Positions 1 to 11,486 of a DNA stretch of 64,000 bases are shown here, piece by piece. Each line of letters opens with the position of its first letter. Positions within the stretch are counted from its first letter, which is position 1. Origin of the DNA: Orientallactaga sibirica (Eukaryota; Chordata; Mammalia; Rodentia; Dipodidae); contig JAEOAD010000005.1 in NCBI GenBank assembly GCA_036365145.1, positions 3,100,001 to 3,164,000 on the forward strand. The letters run 5' to 3'. The position numbers and the translations under genes were made by a program. The notes beneath the pieces are model-generated. The model saw nothing but the letters and a program-made list of their open reading frames with translations. It made no database searches and was not told the origin of the DNA.

Positions 1-84
1 TCTCACTTTATATTTTGTACTTCTTCAGGGCTATTATATAAGATTTTTTTTTTTCATTTTGTGACTTAATATGGATATTTTTTA

Positions 85-378
85 AGATTTTGTGTATTTA
101 TGTGCATGCAAATATGCATATGGATACCAGAATACAACTCTGGGACTCCTTCCTTAGGAATGCTTTCTACCTCCTTTGAGAAAGTCCGTCATTGGCCTAT
201 AACTCACCAATTGTGCTTGACTGACAGGCCAGCTAGCCCCAAGGATCCTTGGGTATCTAGCTGACTGGTACTGAAACTACAGACAGGCTCTGCAAGTTCA
301 GGTAGGTACTGAAGTTGAACTCAGGTCCTCACTCTTGAAAAGCAAGCACTTTACCAACTAGGCTATTTCCACAATCAC
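85..378 (-). mobile_element. Old rodent interspersed repeat (B3/RSINE-like), degraded
   Basis: Read on the minus strand it begins with a tRNA-like head (the plus strand shows AACTCAGGTCCTC and AAGCACTTTACCAACTAGGC near 316-365). It then runs through a CAGCTAGCCCCAAGGATCC segment to a TG-rich end near 90. A similar layout recurs at 16,918-17,288. Many substitutions indicate age. The family name is a tentative judgement from pattern. Confidence 0.5.
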
Positions 379-394
379 TAATAAGAATATTTTA

Positions 395-547
395 GCTGGG
401 CGTGGTGGTGCACGCCTTTAATCCCAGCACTCGGGAGGCAGGGGTAGGAGGATCACTGTGAGTTCAAGGCCACCCTGAGACTACAGAGTGAATTCCAGGT
501 CAGCCTGGACTAGAGTGAGACCCTACCTCGAAAAACCAAAAAAAAAG
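395..547 (+). mobile_element. B1 SINE with perfect target-site duplication
   Basis: It opens with GCTGGGCGTGGTGGTGCACG, carries the TTTAATCCCAGCACT segment and ends in an A-rich tail. The 11-bp direct repeat AGAATATTTTA flanks it at 384-394 and 548-558, so this is a fairly young insertion. Confidence 0.92.
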
Positions 548-558
548 AGAATATTTTA

Positions 559-1714
559 ATGCACTTATGTTATTAGCTGTAGTAGCTTCCCAGGTTTTTC
601 TTTATGTTTTCTGAATATATGATTATAAAGTCTGCAAGTAATAGCCTCTCTTACTTCTGCATTCTTGTACCCCTGATGTTTAGGATCGTTTAGTATCTCA
701 ACATCCCCTTGAATCTTACAGATGATGAAAACCAAAACAAAATTCAATGGGAGTATTTCTAATATTTCATGATGAAATATGACATTCTGATTAGTAACTC
801 CTTAATGAGTTTTTAAAAAGTCCTCCTATGGCTTTCTGGTAAAATAATTATTCTGCTAAATCATGATTGGAAATTGAAAATTACCTAATATATTTTTGGC
901 ATGTGCTGAGATGACCATAAAGCTCTTCCCTGGTAAATATCAAGGCACAGGATGTCATCACTACTTCTAATATTGAGCCTTCCTTGCATGTCTGAAATAA
1001 AATGTGCTTTTCTATGACTATTTTCATCATTTAAAGTATTTAAAGTACTGTAGTTCTTCTCCAATGATTAAATATTAGATTATAACTGATACTACTATTG
1101 TCATGTATTAGAGTTTTGCATTGTTTAAAAGTAAAATTGAATAAAAATCATGTTGCTCTACATTAAATTTTTTGCCATAATTCAACTTGAACTCTATCCT
1201 TTCACTGGTCTGTCTCTCCTTTAATCCCCAACCCCGGATTTAATTTCATTCACTCACTCACTGCTGCCCTATGTGTTTGGCACTGGGTGGGTGGTATTGT
1301 CCCAGAGGTGTGAATAAGCATGAGATTTTGATCAATTTTGCTGCGACCATTATGATATGAAGTGAGCTGCCTGGTCCTCGGCTCTGTGAAGCAGATTTGA
1401 CTCCTGGCCACTCTGCTGACATAGTGGCTGAGTAAAGCAATGCTCACAGCATTTGTACAAATAATGACAGTGATGACCTGTCTCCATGAATAGGATCATA
1501 AATACTGGTTTCTTTGAATTTGCCAATTTTGGCTCTGTGTGTACTACAACACACAAGGTTTTCACAGGAAACATCAAAATGACCAGCTGCCAGGACAGTA
1601 TTTTCAGACACTATCACCTAAGCCTGGGCCTGGAACAGCCTGTAAACTGTCCCAACCTTTTAGATGAGCTAAGAACACCTAGAGATGTTCTTGTCATTTT
1701 CATTATTCAATACT
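559..1714. other. Unique AT-rich stretch, no gene seen
   Basis: Only short chance ORFs (under 80 codons) occur, and none resembles a known protein. No clear repeat was recognised. Confidence 0.6.
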
Positions 1715-1918
1715 AGAAATTGAAAACACTGGGTAAGCACTCGATCATTGAGCCACACAGCCTTCTGTTACATTCACTTCATGACAGAATATTGCTAAAT
1801 AGAGTAGGATGGTCTTGAACTCACTCTGTGGTGCAGGCAGGCCTTGAACTTGCAATTCCCCTGTCTCAGCCTACCAAGTAATTTGAGTTACAGACTGGCA
1901 CCACTAGGTCTTGTTGGC
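1715..1918 (-). mobile_element. Old composite SINE (B4/RSINE-like)
   Basis: A tRNA/ID-like part lies at 1,728-1,765 (GGTAAGCACTCGATCATTGA). It is followed by a B1-like reverse part that includes GGTCTTGAACTCACTCTGTG and CTGTCTCAGCCTACCAAGTA. Both parts are strongly diverged. Confidence 0.55.
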
Positions 1919-2324
1919 CATTTTTTTGTTTTGTTTTGTTTTTAACATTTATTGTAAAAGAAGATTGCCACCCTGAGCCTTCCTAAGAACATACCCCTGC
2001 ACGTGTGAGGAAAACTGTCCTGTGTGAATGTGTCCTAGCTGATGTAAACAAAGCTGTTGCTTTGTTCTCCTGGGGACACACTGCTTTGGGAATTATCCCC
2101 AGAACTCTGCTTCATAAACCTTTCTTCACTCTTCCAGCTCCTGGTTGTGCTTATCAACTGTTCATTTACCAAGAAAAATATATTGCCTTCAGTTACAGTA
2201 ATACTTACTGGTCATTTTGAAAGGAACAAAATAAAATTGGTGCTATAAATTTCATAGGGAGATTGTGACAATTTGAAAACGGAAGGAATAACAAACACAC
2301 GGGAGGGTTAAGGACTTCACAGAC

Positions 2325-2942
2325 AAGTATTATTGACTGAACTTTATCTCGTCAAAGATGAAGCTCTAATTCCCAAACACCTGTACATATAAAACCTTAT
2401 TTGGAAGCAGGATTTGTGGAAATGTAATTGGTAAAAATGAGTTATGCTGTAGTATGAAGGTCCCAATCCAGTATGATTGAAGTCCTTGTAAAAGAGCAAC
2501 ACAAGGATGTGAGGGCGACCTGGCTGTGACATCTGCCCACCACTGATCACCAGGGTTGCTTCAGCTGACCTGGATGGCTAGGTGGGTGTCCTCTTCCTCC
2601 CTCCATGCTCCATGTGTGTCCCTCCCCAAACTGCATGCTCAGTAGAAGAGAAGGACTTTCCTCAAATAGAGGAGGGCTGGTCTTTGGTCAAGGGTATAGG
2701 AGTAGCCACGCTGCCCTGCTAGAAGCTCCAAACCAGCTCTCAAGACAGCAACATGGGAGAAAAGGCAAAATAGAAAGAGATGTTGCTTGAAGTGATGCAC
2801 TCACAAGCCAAGAAACGCCCAGAGCTGCTGGAAGCTGGGGGAGGCACAGGCGGACTCCCGTCTAAAGGTGTTACAGGAAGTACGGTTCTGCCCACACAGT
2901 GATTGAAAACTTGCATCTCAGAAATGCTGACAATAAGCATCA
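2325..2942 (+). mobile_element. MLT1-like LTR remnant (ERVL-MaLR)
   Basis: Diagnostic phrases occur in MLT1 order: ACCTTATTTGGAAGCAGG, CCCAATCCAGTATGATTGAA with GTCCTTGTAAAAG, ACTCACAAGCCAAGAAACGC, then GATTGAAAACTTGCATCTCA near the end. The middle (about 2,560-2,740) is poorly matched. No internal retroviral coding sequence is present, so it is probably an ancient solo LTR. Confidence 0.65.
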
Positions 2943-4870
2943 GTCACTCAGAACGACTCAGCGGCATCTGTTCTGGGGGCTTCAGGGAGGGTAATGCCAT
3001 GGGTGAGAGGTAGGAGAGAGCAGAGGTTCTTATTGTCTATGAAGTAAAGAAAGATCCAGATAGAGCCCCAGGAGCAACAAGAAAAGGTTGTCACTAAGTT
3101 AAGTGTCACCGAGATAGAGGAGAAGCAAGCGTATGAGTGGTGACCCAGCTGGGGCAGGGGTGAGGGGGAGGCCAGAAGGGGCAGAGAAGATGGCCGCTTG
3201 TGCCAGGTGGCCGATTGTGAAGAAGCTTCTCACATTATATCAAGGCTCATCACCTCACTGGGTAATGGGTGGACATCTAACAGAGAAATAGACTTGATAC
3301 TATATTTGGAAATGGAGCCATAGAAACATAGTTTTCTGTTGTACAGAAGCAAAGCACAGTCTCTCGTGCCATTCTTCCTTGAAAGTAGTTCCAGAAAACC
3401 CATCTTGGCCACCAGAGCTCACTCTTACCCGGTAATTCCCATTTCCCGATCAGCCCATTACCTTTGTACTTTGGGATCCACAGCTGTTCTTGGGTAGCAC
3501 CAATCTCGCCCTTTGGAATTCTACTCTTTCTCCCTATTTTCTGAATGATGAGTAGAGTAAGGTCAGTCAGTGCTACACTAGCAAACAAAGGGCAGCCATG
3601 CTGCATTCACTCTGGTCAAACAGCATCAAAGACGTGGATGTCATGCCAAGGAAGTGGGTGACTGCATTTAACATCCCACAAATAGAATTAATTGACTTGT
3701 TCTCCAAGTCATATGATGGAGCTATTCTAAATCTGGGAAAGAAACCAGAATTTCCCCCATCAATTCTCTGTTCTCTAGCCTAATGCAGTCTCGAAGTTTT
3801 TATTCTCAGATGATAATCAGTTTCAGTGAGGAACTCCTGCCAAACTCAATGCGCTAATTACATAGTCAGGAAGGACTGATAATTATGGCCATGTTCCACC
3901 CTTGCAAACTGTTAATCAATGCTGAATGATCGACTTACCAAGATCCAACTTTCATTATACTACTCGATTGCACACACACTTTAAAACAGCCTAAATGTAT
4001 ATGTCAAGAAATCCACCATTAATCATTGCTAGGACAAATTTTAATTATGAAAATTGGTTCTCAATGTGATATTGTTCTTTCCATGTTCAAATAATTTAAA
4101 AATACTGGTGAAGTCAACGAATGTATGAGTATTGTTATCAGATGGTCTCTGACATAAGAAACAGGAAAAGTCCAGAGCCACCTCTTCCTCAAATCTTTTT
4201 GTGTAAGTGTGAAAACCACCAGACATTCAAATACGATTACAGCAGGGGTTTAAGAGAAGCATATCAAAGCCAATGAATTGAGTGTTCAAGATGTTATTCA
4301 TGCTTGACATGCCTTTTATAAAATTCTCACTTCTTGTCGCCTAGAATTTGCTTATTCTTTCTTTAATTATCAAATTCCATGGTTACTTCCACCAGCAAAA
4401 CAGCAATGTCCTCTTAAAAGGAAAATATTCCAGCAAAGACAATGCTCCTATTCTCCTTGCACTTCCTCACTCCCCAGGAAAGCCTTGTGGCCGGATCACA
4501 TTCACAGGCAGCAAATCCAAAGAATATGTGAGATGAGAACCTCCGGGAGGAAACGTGTAAGCTACGCCGAGGAAAACATCCACATTTGCAGACCACTGCA
4601 CAGCATAGTTGATTTACCAGTGATGCGTGTTAAAGTGAAATTAGAAATGCTTTACACAGCTAAAACACAGGCAAATATGTTTCATAATTTTCCCATATTA
4701 TTAGACTGAAATAAGTTTTAAAAAGCAGAATTAGCTTTTGGTACCCTCGCTCTCCATCAGATGATGAGCCGATTACAGTTGGTCTTCCTGAAGCTCTACC
4801 TTTGAGAGGACCCACTCCTTTGATCCTCCGAATATACCCTTTCCACATAAAATAGCAGGTCCATTCTTCT
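2943..4870. other. Unique stretch, no gene or clear repeat
   Basis: The longest open frame is 109 codons on the minus strand (3,277-3,606), with no recognisable domain. No splice-bounded conserved exon was evident. The 5' part near 3,000-3,200 is purine-rich. Confidence 0.55.
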
Positions 4871-4879
4871 AGTTAATCA

Positions 4880-5372
4880 TTAAGTAGCAGTCAGAGTGAA
4901 ATCATGTGAGTCCTAATCCAATATGACTGATATCCTTAGGGAAAAAACAAAACTGGGGCTGAAGAGATGGCGCATGCCTATGAAGCCTAAAGACTCGGTT
5001 TGATTCCCCAGGACCCCTATAAGCCAAATGCACAAGGTGGCACATGTGTCTGGAGTTTGTTTGCAGTGGCTGGAGGCCCTGGTGCACCCACTCTCTCTCC
5101 CTCCCCCACATGTTCCTCTTCCTCACTCCTCTCTCTCAAATAAATAAATAAAATATTTTTTTAAACAAAGGAAAATTGGACCCAGATAAACACCATATAG
5201 AAGGTCATGTGAACTTTGGAGTTCTCTTGCTAGTAGCTGAGAAAGTAAAACGATCTAAGATGGCAGCCTGGGTCGTATCTTCCCCTAGTACCTCAGAGGG
5301 ACACCCGAACATGCTAACATCTTGACCTTACATTTCTGGTCTATAGAACTACGAGAAAGTCAATATCTGTTG
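4880..5372 (+). mobile_element. Second MLT1-like LTR remnant, split by a SINE
   Basis: The left part contains CCTAATCCAATATGACTGAT, a typical MLT1 phrase. After the SINE at 4,955-5,163 the LTR resumes with GGACCCAGATAAACACCA and AAGGTCATGTGAA, then reaches AACATCTTGACCTTACATTT and TCAATATCTGTTG near its end. Continuity across the SINE shows that the SINE is younger. Confidence 0.7.
4955..5163 (+). mobile_element. tRNA-derived dipodoid SINE inserted in MLT1
   Basis: It has a GGGGCTGAAGAGATGG head, GGTTTGATTCCCCAGGACCC box-B region, TTTGCAGTGGCTGGAGGCCC body, CT-rich stretch and (AAAT)n tail. The usual TTAGCGGTTAAGG part of the head is missing, so this copy has a small internal deletion. Confidence 0.88.
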
Positions 5373-5535
5373 ACCTGAGTCATGCAAGCCATGGGCCCTC
5401 AAGGGAATAGTCCGAATCACCTTGGACAAGTATTCAATCTATCAGACAATCTTATCTACTTCATTTACCCAAAGGCATAAGCTATTTGCTAATATTTTCC
5501 TTCGAATGCATGCTATTCCTATATTTATTTTTTAA
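5373..5535. other. Short unique stretch next to the EPCAM pseudogene tail
   Basis: No feature was recognised. The run ATTTATTTTTTAA at 5,523-5,535 is probably the shortened poly(A) tail of the pseudogene read on the opposite strand. Confidence 0.5.
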
Positions 5536-7030
5536 GGAAACAGTTTACAAATATTTTATTTCATAAAACGTTTATATGTGCAAGACTCAAGGTATGGAGA
5601 GAGTAAAGAGGCAACTATCAATCACAAAATGAGGCTGATAACTGGTACTCTACTATGGAGGAATATTTAATGCCCACTTCAACAGCAAGCTTAAACTAAG
5701 CAGTCTAACTCCCGTGTTTTGTATTAGATCTGCATATATAAGACACTTGTCAAATTTTAAGATTGGTACTGCCCATTTCAAACTGTTCATATTTTTGAGT
5801 ACAAGTTTCACTATTACAAATGTATGTTACCTAACAAAACAAAACTTGGCTGGGAGAGGTAGCACACACCTTTAATCCCAGCATCCAGGAGGCAGAGGTA
5901 GGAGGATCATTTTGAGATCAGCCTCAGACCACATGGTGAATTCTAGGTAGTCTGTGCTACAGCAAAATGCTACCTCAAAGACCAAAATCAAAACAAAATA
6001 ACAACAACAAAAAGAAAACAATAACTCTTTCAAAAGGTCTTCGCTTTGTCCTATGTTCACACATGTGCAATCTAAGTTCATTTACTAGCTGCCCTTCTTG
6101 TAGTTAATCTTCAAATTATTGGAGTCATACACTGAGTTTCCTGTGCCCCTCTCCTTCATCTCAGCCTTCTTACACTTTGCTGGTTTCCTCTTTCTAGAAA
6201 TAATTAGAACAATTCCAGCAATCACTGCTATTACCATGACCGCAATGACAGCAACAATGACAGCTTTTAAGCCCTGCATTGAAAATGCAGGTGGTTTTTC
6301 ATCAACATAGTAGGTTAGAGTTTGCCCAGGATCCAGACCTAATTGTGCACCATTCAATCTCAGGTCCATTTTGTTAGAAGGATGGAGCAAGGCTTCACCT
6401 TTAACATCGTTTTCAAAACAAGCCCCATCAGCTATGTCCACAAGATCTTGAGTGTTCTGAGAAGAGCTTTGCCCCAGATCAACAGTGATAACATTATTCC
6501 CACACAGAATTTTGCAACCAACTTTGGGTCAAGTTGGTAATGAGTTCTAACCCCTCCTGAAGAGTAGTCCGCAGACTCTGAGCCCTGCAAAGCTTTTCCT
6601 TACATTGCGCTTTCCTTCAGTGATGATCCATGGCCCCCACTCGTCCAGAACAGGTCAGGTCTGTGTCCTTGTCAAAGGACTCCAGCAGTGTTCACTCGCC
6701 AGCATGTGGCAACACCCATTGCACTCGCTGCACATTCTGGACCACACAGTCCATCGTTGTTTTAGAATGCGCCATCAGGCTTCAAGCTCCTCTCAGACTT
6801 GCTGTGAATCACTTCTGCCTTCATCAGCAAACACTTGGAAGCCAGTTTGGAGCAAACGAAATTATTTTGTGTGACGAATGAAGTACACTGACATTGGCAA
6901 TTTTTCATTCATAAGACAATCTGTAGCCAGCTTGTGGTTTTCACAAAACAGTCTTTTGGATCTGCAGCCACCAATGGCACTCACCACCACCAACAGTAAC
7001 CCAAACACCAGGGCCTGGTGCTATACTTTG
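5536..7030 (-). pseudogene. EPCAM: Processed EPCAM pseudogene (retrocopy)
   Basis: EPCAM is a type I membrane cell-adhesion glycoprotein of epithelia. On the minus strand the best-preserved part (6,085-6,441) reads [15 protein letters not shown], then [34 protein letters not shown], a hydrophobic transmembrane helix, and the basic stop-transfer ISRKRK. This matches the EPCAM C-terminal region far better than the paralogue TACSTD2. Upstream, pieces such as [15 protein letters not shown] and CSECNG follow in the right order but in shifting frames with in-frame stops. The start codon position (7,022-7,024) reads ATA. A frameshift just before the normal C-terminus makes the frame run into UTR. 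Exons are fused without introns. The 3' UTR is recognisable down to a poly(A) signal (TTTATT on plus, 5,555-5,560). A B1 (5,848-6,020) interrupts the UTR. It is a dead retrocopy; the 5' end is uncertain and may extend to about 7,135. Confidence 0.9.
5848..6020 (+). mobile_element. B1 SINE inside the EPCAM pseudogene 3' UTR
   Basis: GGCTGGGAGAGGTAGCACAC and CTTTAATCCCAGCATCCAGG are B1 sequences, and the tail is rich in CAA/AAAC. EPCAM 3' UTR sequence continues on both sides, so the B1 landed after the retrocopy formed. Confidence 0.85.
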
Positions 7031-7162
7031 AGACTATGGGACGAGGGGCCTGCCCAGGACGCTGGGCAGTGCCAGGTTCCACATACTGAGACAGCCTGGG
7101 GCACTGCGAAGTCAGAGGGGCAGTGCACTCTCTAGACTTTATCTTTTTATTTATTTATTTTT

Positions 7163-7370
7163 GTCATTTTTTTGAAAATTATTTATTTATTGACAAGAAG
7201 AAAGAGACAGAGAGAAGAGAGACAGAAAGAGAGAATGGGCACCTTAAGGTCGCCAGCCACTGCAAGCTGACTAAAGATACATGAGCCACTTTGTGCATCT
7301 GACTTTAAGAGTCTCCTGGGAAATGGAACCCAGACAACACCTTAACCACTGAACCATCTCTCCACTCCAT
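7163..7370 (-). mobile_element. tRNA-derived dipodoid SINE, minus
   Basis: The reverse order is visible: TTATTTATTTATTGACAAG tail, GA-rich tract, CCAGCCACTGCAAGCTGACT, CTTTGTGCATCTGACTTTAA, and the reversed head CACTGAACCATCTCTCCACT. It is moderately diverged. Confidence 0.85.
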
Positions 7371-8022
7371 TGCGTAGGCTTTATTTTTAATGAGGAAGTT
7401 TTGTGAGAAACGGTTAAGTTTCAGTGGTACTCGAATGCACATGGCATTTAATTCTATCAAATGCAGAGACAGCTATTGTAAGATGTGAAGTATGCTGTTT
7501 TCACGATCTCACACCGTAACTGACCCTTAAGGATGCTTATCTACCCACATCAGGCCAGAGAACCTGTCAGTTACACTTTGGGAAGTCTATTCTCTGCATT
7601 ACTCCAAATCTCAAACTTGCCTTCTTTATTCACAGGCTACCTTCACGCATCAGGAATCTTTCCTGTTTGTTTTCAATGAGAGGGTATGCAAATACCTCAA
7701 ATAAGTCCTTAGCATTTAATGGAGTTTCTATTTTATCTGTTGGTTTGTTGAAAATTGAAAAGCTGAGCTAATCTTGGCAGGGGGCAAGCATTTATGAACT
7801 TGAAATACAATTTTTACTGAGACAAGATGCTACGTAATTAGAACTGAATGGTTCACGCAGATATTACCTGCTGTAAGAGGTCAGAAAGGCCTCAGATCAA
7901 TGAGTGCGGGCCACAGCATGGGAATCTTGCTGTGTGCATTGGTAAGTCTCTGCAGGTTGCTTTGTCATCTGTAGATCCTTTTATGGTTTGAGATATTAAG
8001 TAATTAGAATTAATTTAAAATT
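7371..8022. other. Unique stretch, no gene seen
   Basis: No open frame above 60 codons and no recognisable repeat was found between the two flanking SINEs. Confidence 0.55.
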
Positions 8023-8256
8023 GAGGGCTGGGGAGATGGCTTGGCGGTTGGGGCCCTTGCCTGCAAAGCCAAAAGACCTAGGTTTGATTCCCCAGGAGCC
8101 ATGTAAGCCAGATGCACAAGGTGGCACATGCATCTGGAGTTTGTTTGCAGTGGCTGGAGACCCTGGCACTCCCATTCTCTCTTTTGCTCTCTCTCTCTCT
8201 GTACCTCTCTGCTTCTCGTTCTCCTCTCTCTAATAAAAATAAATAAATAAATATTT
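8023..8256 (+). mobile_element. tRNA-derived dipodoid SINE
   Basis: The head GGGCTGGGGAGATGGCTTGG, box-B GGTTTGATTCCCCAGG, the ATGCACAAGGTGGCACATGC segment, a CT-rich tract and an AAATAAATAAATA tail are all present. Confidence 0.92.
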
Positions 8257-8510
8257 GAAATGAAAAGCCTACCTACATATCTTTGTCTACAAGGAACATT
8301 GATGTCTTTCAATAGTAGTGAAAGATGAAAACTTGAAAAATTATCAACACTGGCCACTCATTTATCAACTTACATGTTACACCATCTTTTGTCCAGTGAA
8401 GGAGTGAGTGACAGGACATGGAGTAAAATTTTAGGGCCCAGGCAGATGCCTTATCTTCATTTTCTCACTCTGAAAATGAGTAAGGGCCTCTACTTGATTT
8501 GTACTCTTTC

Positions 8511-8644
8511 TTTTTTTAGTTTTTATTTTATTTTACTTAGTTGAAAGAGATAGGAAGAGGCTTACATGGGTCTGGGGGAATCGAACATGGGTCCCTTGGC
8601 TTCGCAAGCAAACACCTTAATTGCTAAGCCATCTGTCCAATCCA
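8511..8644 (-). mobile_element. tRNA-derived SINE, minus, internally deleted
   Basis: The reversed head AATTGCTAAGCCATCTGTCC and TTGGCTTCGCAAGCAAACAC are clear. The CT-rich middle and part of the body are missing between the T-rich tail and CTTACATGGGTCTGGGG. Confidence 0.8.
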
Positions 8645-9155
8645 TGGGTCTCTAGTTGGATACCATCATATACTTCTAATGGTTTACAACCTTGCAGTGA
8701 TAATTATGAGGCTCGTGTTAGCTCTGTACAAAATTAATGTGTCATCATACACTTCTCAAACACTACTATATTGTTTGTCCTTCTTAGTGTCATATTTCTT
8801 CATATATTTTTGCCTTATCCTTACCACAGCCTTATGAAATTTGGAAAAAAACAGACAATAAGTTACAACAGTCACCAGAGATCAAAGACACTCAATTTTG
8901 AAACACATTTATGTAATCCTACTCTTCTATGTAACATCCTAGGCGATGTGAATTCAGTGATAAAGCACAATGCTCATGAATGTGGGGAAGTAAATACAAT
9001 GAGCGCCGAGTGTATCTTTTTAACAATTTCCCATTACTGGAGTGGAAACATTCTATAATTCCCCAACAGTGGACGTCTGAAGCTATGAACAGTAACAAAC
9101 AATGCTATGTTATTGTTTTCAATACACAAATAGGAATGATAATGTTTAATTTAAG
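8645..9155. other. Unique AT-rich stretch, no gene seen
   Basis: One 95-codon chance frame (8,771-9,058, plus) has no recognisable domain. Nothing else is evident. Confidence 0.5.
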
Positions 9156-9169
9156 AATTAAGCACAGGG

Positions 9170-9373
9170 GGGGTTGAAGAGGTGCTTGGTGGTTAAGGTG
9201 TTTGCCTGCAAAGTTCAACTGTCAACTCAGTTCAACTGTCCAGGACTCATGTAAGCCAGAGGCACAAGGGGATGTATACATCTGGAGCTCATTTGCAGTG
9301 ACTGGAGACCCTGACATGCCCATTCTCCCTCTCTCTCTCAAATAAATAAATAAACAATTAAATAAATAAATAA
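9170..9373 (+). mobile_element. tRNA-derived SINE with 14-bp target-site duplication
   Basis: It lies between direct repeats AATTAAGCACAGGG at 9,156-9,169 and 9,374-9,387. A short local duplication (GTTCAACTGTCAACTCAGTTC) sits where box B normally is, so its internal promoter is damaged. Confidence 0.9.
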
Positions 9374-9404
9374 AATTAAGCACAGGGAAAGATTAAGAAT
9401 AGTA

Positions 9405-9653
9405 GGGCTGGAGAGATGGCTTAGCGGTTAAGGCGCCTGCCTGCTAAGCCTAATAACCCGGTTCCAATCTCCAGGTCCCACGTTTAGCCATGCAAAGTGA
9501 CACAAGGATGCAATGCCGCACTTGACCACAAGGGAGCACAGGCATCTGGATTTCGTTCACAGCAGCTGAGAGACTGCTCGAGCGCCCATCTCTGTCTGTC
9601 TCCCTCTCCCTCTCTGTCTGTCTCTCTCTGTGTCTCTCTCCAAAAATATAAAA
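9405..9653 (+). mobile_element. tRNA-derived SINE, long variant
   Basis: It is flanked by AAGAATAGTA at 9,395-9,404 and 9,654-9,663. It carries roughly 30 extra bases after CCATGCAAAGTGACACAAGG (TGCAATGCCGCACTTGACC), compared with the common form. The copy at 56,177 carries a similar extra block. Confidence 0.9.
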
Positions 9654-9663
9654 AAGAATAGTA

Positions 9664-10237
9664 ACAAAGTAGAGCAATATAACTACATACAGTGATAAAA
9701 GTGATCTGCAACCTATGCATTGTATATTCCCGGGATTCTCTCCTGAGTATGACAGGCCATGGCTTCCATGGGTCACTGAAACTGAGGAAAGTGAAAATGT
9801 AGATGGGGACACTATGCTTAGAAGGTCAGGAAAGATCTCTAAAGGAAGTTGCTTGTCAGCTGAGCACTGAAATAAAGAGGAGTAATGAAAGAGACAGGAC
9901 ACAAGGTTGGGATGAACAGCTGGAAACAAGGTTCAATGTATGCAGATTAATCTCATCCTTTAGGTATTGAGAAAGTGCAGAAGAGAACTAGTTTGGCCAA
10001 GGTTAATTTAGTGCCCAGGGTTCCAGAATTAAGAGGTGGGAGAAGGCTCGGGTGGGACGGGATGAAGACATAGCTACAGAAAGCTCCCTTACAGAATGGC
10101 AGGGATAGGAGGTGGCAAAGGGAAGTGAATAAAAAAGAAAAACTGAATCAATGACACTGGCTTACACAATGGGCTGGCCCCGCACAGAGGCTGGTGGCAC
10201 ATCAACCTGAGGGAAGAGGAGATAAAAATGTCTTCCA
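9664..10237. other. Unique stretch, no gene seen
   Basis: No recognised repeat or coding frame. Purine-rich sequence at 10,030-10,140 may be a very old transposon fossil that I cannot name. Confidence 0.45.
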
Positions 10238-10471
10238 GAGGCTAGAGAGATGGCTTGCAGATTAAGGCACTTGACTACAAAGCCAAATGACCTGGATTTG
10301 TTTCCCCAATACCCACGTAAAGCCAGATACACAAAATGACACATGCATCTGGAGTTTGTTTTCAGGGGTTAGAGGCCCTGCCTGCCCACTCTCATCCCTC
10401 TCTTCTCTCTCTATTTCTGTCTCTGTCTTTCTCTGTTTGCCAATAAATAAATCAAAAAATACATTTTTAAA
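10238..10471 (+). mobile_element. tRNA-derived dipodoid SINE
   Basis: The head GAGGCTAGAGAGATGGCTTG, CATGCATCTGGAGTTTGTTT body and CT-rich tract followed by AATAAATAAATC tail are present. Box B is altered (GGATTTGTTTCCCC). Confidence 0.88.
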
Positions 10472-10537
10472 TGTTTTGGAAAAAAGAATATGGTATTTAA
10501 AATCTAAAATGCTACTCACTTTTTAAAAACAAGCATT

Positions 10538-10716
10538 CTTTTTATTTATTTGAAAGCAGACACAGAGAGAGAGGGATTAGGTGCTCCGGGGCCTCTTGCA
10601 AATGAACTTCAGATGTGTACACAATTTTGTGCATCTGGCTTTACATGGGGGATCGAACCTGGGTCAGCAGGCTTTATAAGCAAGTGATTTTCACTGCTGA
10701 GCCATTTCCCAGCCCA
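10538..10716 (-). mobile_element. tRNA-derived SINE, minus
   Basis: TTTATTTATTTGAAAGCAGA, TTTGTGCATCTGGCTTTACA and reversed head CTGAGCCATTTCCCAGCCC are present. The copy is shortened in the GA-rich part. Confidence 0.85.
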
Positions 10717-11151
10717 AGTTGCTCATTTTTGAGAAGACAGCATTCAATGGGAAAGATGTCACTCTTGAACCTGAGCCAATAAGTGTTCTACTCCTGTTGA
10801 AAAAAAAAAAAGTAACATTGGCGAGTCACTATCATAAAATCAATGTGGGATAGTTCTTTAGGTCAGAAGTCCAATGCAACTCTCCACAGCCTGGGAAGCT
10901 CATTGTAAGTTGGAAGCTCCAGAGAAAACCATTGCTCCTTGCACTTTTCATCTCTTCAAGGCCTTTACAGTTATGGCTCTGGGCCTTGACCTTCTTTAGT
11001 GGTGTTGCCTCACCACCTCTGTGTACGGGTGTACCCTGGGGAAGATTTCAGGTTTCAGGGACTCATGTGCAGACATGAAGCCCACCAGGACAACCCAAGT
11101 CCACATGCTTTCACGGACTGCTGAGCTGCAGCCTTAATCCCATTAGCAGCA

Positions 11152-11273
11152 CTAAAACACGTCAGCACAGGATGTCACACATCTACAGGATCTAAAAACA
11201 CGTCAGCACTGGATGTCACACATCTACAGGATCTAAAAACACGTCAGCACTGGATGTCACACGTCTACAGGTG
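11152..11273. repeat. Three-copy 40/41-bp minisatellite
   Basis: Units begin at 11,152, 11,192 and 11,233 with CTAAAA(A)CACGTCAGCAC and share GGATGTCACACATCTACAGG. The third unit has CACACGTCTACAGG and drifts at its end. The three copies differ at only a few bases. Confidence 0.93.
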
Positions 11274-11486
11274 TAAACACTGGGGTACAGATGTCTTAGG
11301 ATGCCATTCTTCTGCCACCCATACTTCTGCAACACCCCTGCCTGCCTGTCCTAGTCCACACACTCATGCCAGTTACCCCCTTAACATGCTGGGTGAGCTA
11401 CTGTGTTCTGTAGAGAGCAGACCATGAGCTATGCTTCCCCTGAGCGTCCTTCACAGTAACGTGGCAGCTTATTTCTTCTTTGTCAT

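Noticed and set aside
3277..3606. 109-codon minus-strand frame
   Set aside because: No domain or family is recognisable, and the length is within chance for a 64-kb window.
6085..6441. A functional EPCAM or TACSTD2 gene
   Set aside because: The readable frame covers only the C-terminal part. Upstream sequence has stops, frameshifts and a lost start codon, and introns are absent.
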